From Chromobacterium alkanivorans (lineage in GTDB: Bacteria > Pseudomonadota > Gammaproteobacteria > Burkholderiales > Chromobacteriaceae): 64,000 nucleotides of DNA. Location: assembly GCF_016937655.1 (NCBI RefSeq), contig NZ_JAFHKL010000004.1, positions 1 through 64,000 on the forward strand, given 5' to 3'. Made by a program: the position numbers and the translations under genes. Shown in pieces: positions 37,096 to 45,773 of the stretch (positions are counted from its first letter, which is position 1; every line of letters starts with the position of its first letter). Under the pieces are notes generated by a model. That model saw only the letters and a list, made by a program, of their open reading frames with translations, was not told the origin of the DNA and ran no database searches.

Positions 37096-38253
37096 ATGGG
37101 CGAAATTACAGGACTTAAGGCTGATTTAGTCCAAATTGTTCGACTAGCTTTGGCTGAGCAAACTGAGGATGTGCGCCTTTTCGCCGCAAGGCTGGTTAGG
37201 AAGTACCGAGGGACGGAGCCAGAATTGGCTGAGCAAGTGGACTTGTACTTGCGCGCCAAACCGCACCGGACGGGAGCTCCATTACGCAAGACAGTCGCAC
37301 CATCACTGCCAGACCAAGCTCTGCCGGTGGATGATGAGTCTAGGCTATCGTTACTAAAAGTTTTCAAAGACCCCTCGGATCGAGAGACCCCGCTTCTGTC
37401 GACCGAACTTGAAGAAGCTCTCGGGCAATTGATCCAGGAGCGCAAGCAGGTATCGCGCCTTACATCACTAGGACTAACCCCAACTCGCTCTGCCATCTTT
37501 GTCGGCCAACCAGGCGTCGGCAAGACCCTAACTGCACGCTGGTTGGCAGCGCAACTTGGCGTTCCGCTATATGTACTCGATCTGACTGCAGTGATGAGTA
37601 GCCTATTGGGGCGTAGCGGCAGCAATTTGCGCGCCGCCTTGGACTTTGCCAAGCGTAGCCCATGTGTCTTGCTGCTAGATGAAATCGATTCAATAGCCAA
37701 ACGACGTAGTGATGACGCAGATATCGGAGAACTCAAGCGCCTAGTAACAGTGATCTTGCAAGAGGTTGATGAATGGCCTGCAACCGGTTTGCTGTTGGCG
37801 GCAACCAATCATCCAGAACTGATCGATCCTGCACTATGGAGACGGTTTGACTTAGTCATTGAATTCAAGATCCCGGAACCTGCAGCGATCAAGGACGCAA
37901 TCAAGCGATTCCTTGGGCCTGACTTCGCACTGTTTGGTCGATGGATCGAAATCCTAGCCTTCGCATTTCGTGGACAGTCTTTCAGCGATATCGAACGAGA
38001 GATACAGCGATTTCGACGCGCGGTGGCATTGGGTACGGCCTCGGATGAGGATTTAATTGAGGATTTCATCAAAGCACGCGCCTTGTCACTGGAACGTCAA
38101 GGACGTATCGACATGGCGGTGTTACTAGCAAAGCAAACCCGCCTATCACAGCACAGCATCTCGGACATCACGGGGGTTAGCCGGGACACTATTCGCAAGT
38201 ACACAACTGACGGACCAACCGTCGTTCCCCAAAAACGGAGGCGTAAAGCATGA
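37096..38253 (+). CDS. ietA: AAA-family ATPase of an IetAS-type defence system
   Basis: 385 residues. A helical N-terminal region (1-105) precedes an AAA module. Walker A is GQPGVGKT (137-144), Walker B LLLDEID (192-198), sensor-1 Asn is in ATNHPELID, and an arginine-finger-like WRRFD follows. The C terminus (TRLSQHSISDITGVSRDTIRKYT) looks like a small helix-turn-helix. The stop overlaps the protease start (ATGA), so the two proteins are made together. The pair AAA ATPase plus S8 protease is the composition of IetAS, reported as an anti-phage system. Here it sits in an island beside a tRNA, with lower G+C than the core genome. Trigger and substrate are unknown. Confidence 0.82.
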   Translation: MGEITGLKADLVQIVRLALAEQTEDVRLFAARLVRKYRGTEPELAEQVDLYLRAKPHRTGAPLRKTVAPSLPDQALPVDDESRLSLLKVFKDPSDRETPLLSTELEEALGQLIQERKQVSRLTSLGLTPTRSAIFVGQPGVGKTLTARWLAAQLGVPLYVLDLTAVMSSLLGRSGSNLRAALDFAKRSPCVLLLDEIDSIAKRRSDDADIGELKRLVTVILQEVDEWPATGLLLAATNHPELIDPALWRRFDLVIEFKIPEPAAIKDAIKRFLGPDFALFGRWIEILAFAFRGQSFSDIEREIQRFRRAVALGTASDEDLIEDFIKARALSLERQGRIDMAVLLAKQTRLSQHSISDITGVSRDTIRKYTTDGPTVVPQKRRRKA

Positions 38254-40472
38254 GCCAGACAAACTTCCTGATCGGACGAGGTGAGTTGCTTACCTACGAA
38301 ATCAAGGGCCCCAAACGTGGAATGGACAAGGCGGAGGTTTATACCTTAGAGCAATCTAGAAAACGGTTGGCACCGCAGTTCACTGAGGCATCAAATATTC
38401 TAGACAGCCTCCCTGATATGGCCTGTCCTGGGGACTTGGGCGTTGCTCGTCTAGCTCTCAACCCAAGTTACATTGCACGCTCATTCTTCCCATTAGCGAT
38501 GTTACGCAAAGCTGGCCTTGAATCGGTCGGCAGCAGGGCTGTCAAGCTTACTCCCGAGGCATGGTCCAAGAAGGGGGATCCCCGCGAATCAAGCACCACA
38601 GAGCTTTTCGTGGTCGGCAGACGACAATCATTTCGTCAGTTAAACGATTGGGCAGCACAACTGGAAGATGGCTCAAACGAAGCGAAAGACTTATCACATA
38701 TTGAGCGCTTTTCCGCTTTCAAGCCAGACGACCGTATCGTTTCGCTAGACACGGCCCAAAACCACTTTTTCGAAGTAGGCCTTCATTTGCTACCCGGAGA
38801 TATGGACCAGTTCGTGCAACGTGCATTCGCTAAGTACGCTGCAGCGGTTGGCGTTACCATCCATACAGACTTGGCATTCAGCGCGGGCAATCTATGGTTC
38901 CTTCCTGCCGAGGGAGAAAACGACAGCATCAAGCGTTTGGCTCAGTTCTCATTTGTTCGCGTTATTCGTCCAATGCCCCAACTGCGTGGCATGCGCCCTA
39001 TGCAACGATCCGCAGGTCTAACCGTGTCGTGCAATCTGCCAACTGAGCAACCGTTATCATCCGAGCCTAAGGTAGCAATTCTTGATGGCGGCCTTCCCAA
39101 GCATCACAGCATCGGACCATGGCTGAACAACTATCGCCTATTAGATGAAAATGCTGCGGATGATCCCGGGGGCTTAGAGCACGGCCTCGGAGTAACTTCG
39201 GCATTTCTATTTGGCCCCATAACTCCGAATAGTACTGCACCCCGCCCTTACTCCTACGTAGACCATCTACGCGTTCTGGATCGGGAGACCAATTCGGAAG
39301 ACCCCTTAGAGTTGTACCGAACGCTGGGGCTTATCGAAGAAGTTCTACTGTCCCGCCAGTATCAGTTCATTAATCTCAGCTTAGGACCTGATCTGCCGAT
39401 TGATGATGCAGATGTACATGCTTGGACATCTGTAATCGACGATTTGCTCAGCGATGGCGATACGCTGATGACTGTGGCTGTTGGCAATAACGGTGAGATG
39501 GATCGGTCGGTTGGCAATTCTCGGGTACAGGTTCCCTCTGATTGCGTTAATGCATTGTCAGTGGGGGCCGCAGACAACGTCGACACAACATGGGCCCGTG
39601 CGGCCTACAGCGCCATTGGTCCTGGACGTAGCCCTGGGGTCGTGAAGCCTGATCTCATGGCTTTTGGTGGAGACGCTACCCGCTCTAAGTATTTCCATGT
39701 CCTTGCGGAAGGTGCGAAGCCAACATTGGTACCGCAACTAGGTACCAGTTTTGCAGCACCGTATCTACTGCGCAACGCCGTCGGTGTTCGCGCGATTCTT
39801 GGTGCCGATTTGACCCCGCTAGCCATCAAAGCCCTGCTTGTACATGGTGCAGACCCAGCCTCACATGACAAACTCGAAGTGGGCTGGGGGAAAGTGCCAG
39901 AAGATTTGGCAGAAATCATTACTTGCCCAGCAGGCGTGGCGCGAGTGGTCTACCAGGGTGAATTGAAGCCAGGCAAGTATCTCCGGGCAACGCTTCCAAT
40001 TCCTACTGGCGGTTTACAAGGCAACATTCGCCTAAAGGCGACCTTCTGCTACGCTTCTTCAACTGACCCACAAGATGCAATTGCCTACACACGGGCCGGT
40101 TTGGAAGTAGTATTTCGACCCAGTGATAAGAAGGTCAAGGAAGGTAAGACAAACGCTGATACGAAGGGCTTCTTTGACATGAAGAAATATGCAACCGAGG
40201 AGGAGCGCCGTTCTGATTTGGGTAAGTGGGAAACAGTTTTGCATGGTAACAAGTCCATGCGGGGCAGTAGCCTAGACAATCCGGTGTTTGACATCCACTA
40301 CAACGCACGTGAAGCCGGTGGGCCAACAACCGGAGCTGAGAAAATTCGCTATGCGCTAATCATCTCGGTTGAAGCCCCAAAGCATGCGGATCTCTACAAC
40401 GAAATTCTACGCTCTTATGCCAAGATGCTGGTACCCATCCAACCTAAGGTAACCTTGCCTATCCGTGTGTAG
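38250..40472 (+). CDS. ietS: Subtilisin-like (S8) serine protease of an IetAS-type defence system
   Basis: 740 residues with no signal peptide, so cytoplasmic. An N-terminal region of about 270 residues of unknown fold precedes the S8 domain. The triad is complete: Asp279 in KVAILDGG, His311 in LEHGLGVTSAF, Ser500 in GTSFAAPYL, with the oxyanion Asn in AVGNNGEMD. About 200 residues follow the domain (570-740), likely for target or partner contact. It is translationally coupled to ietA. The absence of a secretion signal and the ATPase partner suggest a regulated intracellular protease that acts on infection. Family role is known; the cleaved target is not. Confidence 0.85.
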   Translation: MSQTNFLIGRGELLTYEIKGPKRGMDKAEVYTLEQSRKRLAPQFTEASNILDSLPDMACPGDLGVARLALNPSYIARSFFPLAMLRKAGLESVGSRAVKLTPEAWSKKGDPRESSTTELFVVGRRQSFRQLNDWAAQLEDGSNEAKDLSHIERFSAFKPDDRIVSLDTAQNHFFEVGLHLLPGDMDQFVQRAFAKYAAAVGVTIHTDLAFSAGNLWFLPAEGENDSIKRLAQFSFVRVIRPMPQLRGMRPMQRSAGLTVSCNLPTEQPLSSEPKVAILDGGLPKHHSIGPWLNNYRLLDENAADDPGGLEHGLGVTSAFLFGPITPNSTAPRPYSYVDHLRVLDRETNSEDPLELYRTLGLIEEVLLSRQYQFINLSLGPDLPIDDADVHAWTSVIDDLLSDGDTLMTVAVGNNGEMDRSVGNSRVQVPSDCVNALSVGAADNVDTTWARAAYSAIGPGRSPGVVKPDLMAFGGDATRSKYFHVLAEGAKPTLVPQLGTSFAAPYLLRNAVGVRAILGADLTPLAIKALLVHGADPASHDKLEVGWGKVPEDLAEIITCPAGVARVVYQGELKPGKYLRATLPIPTGGLQGNIRLKATFCYASSTDPQDAIAYTRAGLEVVFRPSDKKVKEGKTNADTKGFFDMKKYATEEERRSDLGKWETVLHGNKSMRGSSLDNPVFDIHYNAREAGGPTTGAEKIRYALIISVEAPKHADLYNEILRSYAKMLVPIQPKVTLPIRV

Positions 40473-40556
40473 CGTTGTTGATGTGTGGCATGAATCGTAC
40501 TTTGTAGCCTGGGTGATCGACTCACTCTGAACTCGGCCATTTCCCCGCCGCAATCG

Positions 40557-40590
40557 CAAAAAAAAACACTCTCCGGCTGGGGAGTGTTTT
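40557..40590. terminator. Terminator closing the ietAS operon
   Basis: A-run, AACACTCTCC-GGCT-GGGGAGTGTT stem with one G-U pair, T-run. It is convergent between ietS and the GTPase gene and can act in both directions. Confidence 0.85.
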
Positions 40591-40601
40591 ATGCCGCCAG
40601 C

Positions 40602-41483
40602 TCAGCGTCCCCACAGGGCACTGAGCTTGTCGACCATCACTTCCTTGCCCTTGCGGGCCAGGTCACCCAAACGGCTACGCAGTAGCTGCCACAGGCAAGC
40701 CAGACAGAGTTGCCAGGTAGTGTTGGAGATCTGCTCCGGCTTGGTTTCCCGTACTACCCCCCACTTTCTCTCATGCGGTAACACTCGCACGATGTTCTCC
40801 ACCAGTTCGGGCAAGCCATAGTTTTCTGCAGCAGCAATCACGCTGATGTGGCTGGCCGGGATGTTGAAGGTTTCGGTGATCACCCGTTGTTTCAGGACCA
40901 AATGCTCTTGCTGCAATGGACCTGGACGATGCTGTTGATCATCCCATTCCCGGCAGGGTTCGATCTTGTCAGCCTGGCTGATGACAAACAACACCGGGAT
41001 GGCGTGGTTGGCCAGATTGGGCTGCAGCAATTCCTGATAGCACTGTTGATCCAGGCTGAGGGCCCGGTCGTCAGCTTTGATCAGCCACAGGATCAGATCC
41101 AGTTCCGGTAGTAGCGCCTTGTACTGATCGCGGTATTCCTCATGATGCTGCAGGCTCTCACCCACGCCAGGCATGTCGATCAGCGAGATGCCTCGCCCTG
41201 ATTGATAGGCCAAGGTGATTTCTTGTGGGTAACGGGTGCCACCGGTCACGTCACTAACTGCGGATTCCTCTTGGCCGAATAGAGCGTTACACAGCGAAGA
41301 CTTGCCGGTACCACTCTTGCCCATTACGCCGATGGTGGCCTGATAGCTGACGATCTTCTGTAGTTCATCTTGCAGGTACTGGCGGTAATCTGCGGACAGA
41401 TGGCGGGTTTGCTTGTCCAGCAATTGGCTCAGGCAGCTTTGTAGCGGTAGGGTGGATTCCGGCGGGGTGGCGGGCGTGCGCAT
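40602..41483 (-). CDS. YfjP/YeeP-like GTPase
   Basis: 293 residues. G1 is GKSGTGKSSLCNALFG, switch/G2 is the TRYP block, G3 is DMPGVGES, and the G4 is relaxed (ISQADKIEP rather than NKxD). This is the Era-like family carried by CP4-type prophages and ICEs (YfjP, YeeP, YkfA). No membrane span is seen. The ATG at 41483 follows an AGTGAGG site and is preferred over TTG at 41510. Often found near DUF932 and YqaJ-type genes on mobile elements; the role is unknown. Confidence 0.8.
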   Translation of the reverse strand: MRTPATPPESTLPLQSCLSQLLDKQTRHLSADYRQYLQDELQKIVSYQATIGVMGKSGTGKSSLCNALFGQEESAVSDVTGGTRYPQEITLAYQSGRGISLIDMPGVGESLQHHEEYRDQYKALLPELDLILWLIKADDRALSLDQQCYQELLQPNLANHAIPVLFVISQADKIEPCREWDDQQHRPGPLQQEHLVLKQRVITETFNIPASHISVIAAAENYGLPELVENIVRVLPHERKWGVVRETKPEQISNTTWQLCLACLWQLLRSRLGDLARKGKEVMVDKLSALWGR

Positions 41484-41511
41484 GTCAGGCCTCACTTTCA
41501 TTGGGGACAAT

Positions 41512-41541
41512 AAAAATCGCCACCTCGGTAGAGATGGCGAT
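41512..41541 (-). terminator. Terminator of the small exported-protein gene
   Basis: Minus strand: 11-bp stem ATCGCCATCTC/GAGGTGGCGAT with a 4-nt loop, then TTTTTATT. It lies between the GTPase start and the 41571 stop, so the GTPase is probably transcribed from its own promoter or by read-through. Confidence 0.75.
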
Positions 41542-41570
41542 CTGTTTTGGAGGAAGTTGCCGGTGCGGGC

Positions 41571-42005
41571 TTACCAGCTCTCGCATTGAGCCTTCGCAGG
41601 GTTGGCAGGAAGTACTGCCGCAGCGCCAGCCACCGGAACGGCCATGCTGGCCTTTCCAGCATGAACAATCACTTTCTTGCCGGCGCGTAATGCATCCCAG
41701 GCAGCACGGAAGTTGTCACCACCGGCATTGCTGCCCGCATCGGAGGGAAACAGCTTTTTGCTTCCGATCTGCATGCTGAAGTCCTGCGGGTAGCCCGGGC
41801 CGTAGTAACGCTGGTTCAGGCTGACATGCATGGTGGCCGGCTCTTTACCACATTGGATATCGAGTGAATTGCCTTTGTCGTCGGTGACGCCGTAATGCAG
41901 GGTCTGGCCATCTAGGGCCACGGATTTATTCCATTGGCCGGGCTGAGCGGCCATGGCCGATGTGCTGAGCACGATGGCGATAAGTGTGAGGGAGAGGGAT
42001 TTCAT
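41571..42005 (-). CDS. Exported hypothetical protein of a mobile-element module
   Basis: 144 residues. A clear signal peptide (MKSLSLTLIAIVLSTSAMAA, cleavage near residue 20) is followed by a small mature domain with two cysteines (IQCGKEP, AQCESW) that could form a disulfide. No known motif. It is grouped with other small exported or lipoprotein genes of the same module. Confidence 0.6.
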   Translation of the reverse strand: MKSLSLTLIAIVLSTSAMAAQPGQWNKSVALDGQTLHYGVTDDKGNSLDIQCGKEPATMHVSLNQRYYGPGYPQDFSMQIGSKKLFPSDAGSNAGGDNFRAAWDALRAGKKVIVHAGKASMAVPVAGAAAVLPANPAKAQCESW

Positions 42006-42082
42006 GTCTTGCCTTTCTATATAAAGACCGGCAGGTCAGGTGAACCACTACCGGATTGATGTAGATGACGGGTGCGCAGAAT

Positions 42083-42271
42083 TTAGCGATCTGGTCTGGG
42101 GTGTGTCGGGTCTTGCCGGTGCAGGCTGTCGCCCAGTGCGATACCGAGCAGCAAAAGGCTGAGTGAGCCCATGCGATCGGCTGAGGCATGCTTGAGTAGC
42201 AGCACACTGACTACCATCAGCAGGGGCAGCTGCATCGGGTGACGACGCGGGGGAAGCAAGCTATTGAGCAT
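42083..42271 (-). CDS. Small membrane protein
   Basis: 62 residues with one or two hydrophobic helices (LPLLMVVSVLLLKHASA, GSLSLLLLGIALGDSL). No recognised family. It lies between two exported-protein genes on the same strand. Its short length keeps confidence modest. Confidence 0.4.
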   Translation of the reverse strand: MLNSLLPPRRHPMQLPLLMVVSVLLLKHASADRMGSLSLLLLGIALGDSLHRQDPTHPRPDR

Positions 42272-42290
42272 GGTGTTGCCTTTCGCGTGC

Positions 42291-42794
42291 TCAGAGACCG
42301 ATCCAGCCGTTATCGGACTTCACCATGCGCATATTGTTGTAGGTGTAATCGATGTGGATGGTGCTGGCGTAAGAGGCAATATTGGCTTGTGCATAATCGC
42401 CGTAGACATTACGCGGCATGTTCGGGCAGGTGCGGTGCAGGTTGGCCATGATGGCGGCACGAACCTTGATCACATAGTCGTCACGTTGCCACGGCATCCA
42501 GTCGGTCTGACTGGCCAGACGCGCATTCATCTCATCCAGCAGCTTGGCATTCTCGGGTAGCGGTGCGAATTCCAGTGCGTACTTCACCTGCAGGGTGTAA
42601 CGGTTATCGCCATCGGCAATGCCGTTGACCTTGTCGAAATTGCTGACGGTGACAATGCTGCAGTCTCCCAGCGACTTCTGGATGGCCTGCTTGGCTTCGG
42701 AAGTGGATGGCGAGCTGGACCCGGAGCAGGCGGTCAGCAGTAATAGACTGGTCAGGGCGCTGCCCAGAACTAGGGTGCGATAAGTGCGGGACAT
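42291..42794 (-). CDS. Lipoprotein of unknown function
   Basis: 167 residues. The lipobox LLTAC at about residue 20 follows a signal peptide, so the mature protein is membrane-anchored by lipid. The soluble part has two further cysteines (DCSIVTV, TCPNMP). No known domain. The ATG at 42794 (MSRTYRTL) is chosen because the signal peptide begins there. Confidence 0.6.
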   Translation of the reverse strand: MSRTYRTLVLGSALTSLLLLTACSGSSSPSTSEAKQAIQKSLGDCSIVTVSNFDKVNGIADGDNRYTLQVKYALEFAPLPENAKLLDEMNARLASQTDWMPWQRDDYVIKVRAAIMANLHRTCPNMPRNVYGDYAQANIASYASTIHIDYTYNNMRMVKSDNGWIGL

Positions 42795-42929
42795 GGAATG
42801 ATTCCTTGTGAGCAAAGTAAATAGTTGTCTTTCAAGTTGACTTTCAACTTATAACGATGAGTTTCAACGCAATGGGTTCTTCATGTCAATGGGTTGTCTT
42901 GCGACTATTAGAGTTGAATGGAGACTACG

Positions 42930-43280
42930 ATGGCAGAAAAGAAACCCGATCCACTGGCCGTGAGCGTTGGCAAAGCCATTGCGGCACGACGACAGGAAGC
43001 AGGACTGACCCAAGACCAGGTCGCAGGGAAATTGGATATCGGCAATGAGGCGGTATCCCGCATGGAGCGGGGACTGGTCATGCCGACGGTGGCCCGCCTG
43101 CTGGAACTGGCCAGCCTGTTCCACTGCGATGCTTCAGCCTTGCTGGTGGAATCCAGCAATCGCCCAGCGGAGCAGGCGCAGCACCTGGCACAGATGCTGG
43201 CCCGCCTGGACAGTGCAGATCGGGAGATGGTGCTGGCGATGGTGGAACAACTGACCAGCCGCCTGGCTAAGCGGACTTGA
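42930..43280 (+). CDS. XRE-family transcriptional regulator
   Basis: 116 residues. The helix-turn-helix is RQEAGLTQDQVAGKLDIGNEAVSRMERG (about 20-47), with a short helical C terminus. It is the only rightward gene in the 40.6-46.7 kb module and overlaps the end of the convergent 43267 gene by 14 bp. It is divergent from the lipoprotein gene, so it may control that side of the module. A GGAG site precedes the ATG at 42930. Confidence 0.8.
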   Translation: MAEKKPDPLAVSVGKAIAARRQEAGLTQDQVAGKLDIGNEAVSRMERGLVMPTVARLLELASLFHCDASALLVESSNRPAEQAQHLAQMLARLDSADREMVLAMVEQLTSRLAKRT

Positions 43281-44163
43281 CGGCACCCAGCTTGGAGGTG
43301 AGCCGGGTAGGGCGAGACACCGCCTTCGGCTTCTCCTCTGACTCAGCACTGCCTTCCACTGCCGGATAAAACTCCTCCAGCAACTGCGGTACTTCCTCCT
43401 CGGTATCTTCGAACTGACCGTTCTGCAGCAACAGCCGGGCGGCTTGCTCCAGTTCGGCAGTGTCGATACCGGCTTCCAGTTGTTCATCGGCTACCTTGCG
43501 TGCCGTACTGACGGCTTCGGCCAGGGTCTGGCCATCGCGCAGCGTCAGATCCACGTAGTACACCGGGGTGCGGTGCGACTGGGTGGTGCTCTTGGCCCGT
43601 AGACGCAGTAACAGCGGCAGATGCTTGGTGTTACCCCCACTGGCGGCCTCGTAATACTTCAGCCGTGCTGCTAATGTCCGCACAGAGTTGTAGCCGGTGG
43701 TACGGAAGATGAAGCTGCCCAGCTCATCCTGCTGACCTTCCACCTGTACGTTGAGCCGACCATACAGCTTGCAGCCCAGCTCCTTGGCCAACGGACAACG
43801 GTCTGGTCCTACGCAGTCAATTTCTTCCATGCCCTGAGCCGTCACCCGTCGTGCCGTTTCTCCGTTACCGACACACACCGGTCGACCGTTATTCCGGTCG
43901 AAGGCACTGTATTCGGCCCGCAGATTCAGCTCGCTGTCGTTGAACAGCAGCTGGATCGGGATGGCGCGGATCTTGCCGTTCTGGGCCTGCTCCGATAGGG
44001 CCTGGTGCAAGGGATGCAGCAACCAGCCATCCCGGCTCTGTACCTGGGTGGTCAATGAGAAGCTGTCGTCCTTCTCCGGTAGCCAGCGTTCCTGCTTCTG
44101 CACCAGCTTGCCAATGCTGATACGCCCGATCACGGGTGGGGTAATGGCGAGACCTTTAATCAC
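43267..44163 (-). CDS. Mobile-element protein, possibly Gp3-like recombination-directionality factor
   Basis: 298 residues. The N terminus MIKGLAITPPVIGRISIGKLVQ leads into a soluble protein with CVGPDRCPLAKELGCKLYG, a possible metal-binding Cys cluster, and an acidic C-terminal part. Similar proteins annotated 'hydrolase or metal-binding' occur beside YqaJ and DUF932 genes on plasmids and ICEs. The Gp3-like assignment is only by resemblance of the N terminus. It overlaps the upstream YqaJ gene (ATGA). Confidence 0.5.
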   Translation of the reverse strand: MIKGLAITPPVIGRISIGKLVQKQERWLPEKDDSFSLTTQVQSRDGWLLHPLHQALSEQAQNGKIRAIPIQLLFNDSELNLRAEYSAFDRNNGRPVCVGNGETARRVTAQGMEEIDCVGPDRCPLAKELGCKLYGRLNVQVEGQQDELGSFIFRTTGYNSVRTLAARLKYYEAASGGNTKHLPLLLRLRAKSTTQSHRTPVYYVDLTLRDGQTLAEAVSTARKVADEQLEAGIDTAELEQAARLLLQNGQFEDTEEEVPQLLEEFYPAVEGSAESEEKPKAVSRPTRLTSKLGAVKSA

Positions 44164-45143
44164 GATGCTTTCCTTTCAGTCTGAATGACAAAGCGCCGGG
44201 AACCGGCAATGGACTTGCTGTACTGGGCGAGCAGAGTGGGGTGGTCTTGCGACAAGCGTTCGACATCAGGGGTAACGCGATCCTTGGACCGCTTCCAGGT
44301 GATACGGCCAGACTGGAACACAGCCGCAGAGGCATGGCCCAGCACGTTCTGGATTTGCTGGCGGATGGCCGCTTCCTTGGCCTCAGCCTCTTCCTTCCGC
44401 TGCCGTTCTGCCAACAAGGCAGAGAACAGCCGATTACCCTCAAGCGATTCGGTCAGGTCGATGGTTTGGCCGTCATCACGCGGGAATAGCCAGGACAGCG
44501 CAGCACCTGCATCATCCGAGCCATCCGGTGCCGGCTGAGTGTCCAGCACCACGTGCTGCCAGAACACTGTCTCCCGGGCGATCAGGTCGGCGATCTTGTC
44601 TTCATCGCGCAGCACGCGATAGATACGGAAATCCTGACCACCGATCAGCACCGCCACATCGGCCCAGTCGTGGCCGGTGACGGCCAGTTGATGCAGGACC
44701 TGGCATTGATAGGCCACCGGAATCCCTTCTTCCCACTGCGGGGCAGAGTGATAGCTCGCCGTCTTGATTTCCAGGATGCCCCAGCCTTCCTCCGGGCAAC
44801 GCACCTCCCGATCCAGATTGGCCAGCATGAAACGGTGAGTCGGGTGCTGCAGTACGGCATTCACCCGCCGTACCTTGCGACCGGTACGTTCGGCATACAC
44901 CCGGGCCAGAATGGGTTCCAGAATCGTGCCCCAGATCACAGCCTCTTTCTCCGACAGATCTTCCGACTCCTTACGACCGGTCTTCTCCAGCCAGAGAGAC
45001 AAGGGGCACTTGTACTGCGACAGCCCAATGGCCGGGGCTGCATCAGATGAACCAATGCCCAACTGACGAATGCGCAGCCATTCATCACGAGACAACTTCA
45101 GGGTAGAGGCCAGACGAATGGCCTGTGCGTAGCGTTCAGCCAT
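44160..45143 (-). CDS. YqaJ-family viral recombinase/exonuclease
   Basis: 327 residues. The YqaJ/lambda-Exo nuclease core is visible: RIRQLGIGSSDAAPAIGLSQYKCPLSLW, AVIWGTILEPILARVYAERTG, and the catalytic D-x-E-x-K region EEGWGILEIKTASYH. Such enzymes resect DNA ends for single-strand annealing recombination. An AAGGAG site precedes the ATG at 45143. It is coupled to the 43267 gene by a 4-bp overlap. No partner single-strand annealing protein is obvious beside it. Confidence 0.85.
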   Translation of the reverse strand: MAERYAQAIRLASTLKLSRDEWLRIRQLGIGSSDAAPAIGLSQYKCPLSLWLEKTGRKESEDLSEKEAVIWGTILEPILARVYAERTGRKVRRVNAVLQHPTHRFMLANLDREVRCPEEGWGILEIKTASYHSAPQWEEGIPVAYQCQVLHQLAVTGHDWADVAVLIGGQDFRIYRVLRDEDKIADLIARETVFWQHVVLDTQPAPDGSDDAGAALSWLFPRDDGQTIDLTESLEGNRLFSALLAERQRKEEAEAKEAAIRQQIQNVLGHASAAVFQSGRITWKRSKDRVTPDVERLSQDHPTLLAQYSKSIAGSRRFVIQTERKAS

Positions 45144-45307
45144 GGCAAAACACTCCTTATAAAGGCATAAAGCCCGGCAGCAAGGCTGACCGGGCAATAG
45201 GTTTGATAGGGGGTAAACGGAAACGAGAGAAACGAGAGAAACGACAGCAGAGAACAGGACTACAGCACGAAGAGGAGGAGCGAGAGGAAATCAGACCGGC
45301 AACAGGC

Positions 45308-45769
45308 TCAAACAGGCGCGACCGGCACGATTACCGGCAGCTCAGGAGAGAGCGTCAGCAGGACCTGGCGGATGGCTGGCCACTGCTGTGGTTGACCCCG
45401 CAGCATGAACTCCCCGGCCAGTCGCACCAGGCAGGCTTTGACCCAATCGAGGGAAGGGGCCTGACCATCATGCAGCACGATCCACTCGGCAATGGCACTG
45501 CCCAGGGCTTCGGTCACCTCGTAATGCCACACTCCCGGTGCAGCCTGATCCAGCTGGTCGTACAAGGTATCCGTGAGGGCTGCCACCATCGGTGCGTATT
45601 GCACCAGCTCGGCATGCAGCTCCAGACAACCAGCACCCCAGATCACCAGCAGGCTGCGTTCGGCATCCTGGCCGTCGTATGCCACACCCAGGCTGTTCCA
45701 GGTACAGAAGTCGCGCATACCTGCCGTCAGACAGGCTGCGGTCAAAGCAATGGATTGCACGGAAGCCAT
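45308..45769 (-). CDS. Mobile-element hypothetical protein
   Basis: 153 residues, acidic, cytoplasmic, with several Trp and Cys residues and no recognised motif. Its ATG at 45769 lies 5 bp after the DUF932 stop with the ribosome site inside the end of that gene, so it is co-translated. The 164-bp spacer to the YqaJ gene has no gene. Confidence 0.55.
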   Translation of the reverse strand: MASVQSIALTAACLTAGMRDFCTWNSLGVAYDGQDAERSLLVIWGAGCLELHAELVQYAPMVAALTDTLYDQLDQAAPGVWHYEVTEALGSAIAEWIVLHDGQAPSLDWVKACLVRLAGEFMLRGQPQQWPAIRQVLLTLSPELPVIVPVAPV

Positions 45770-45773
45770 GACA

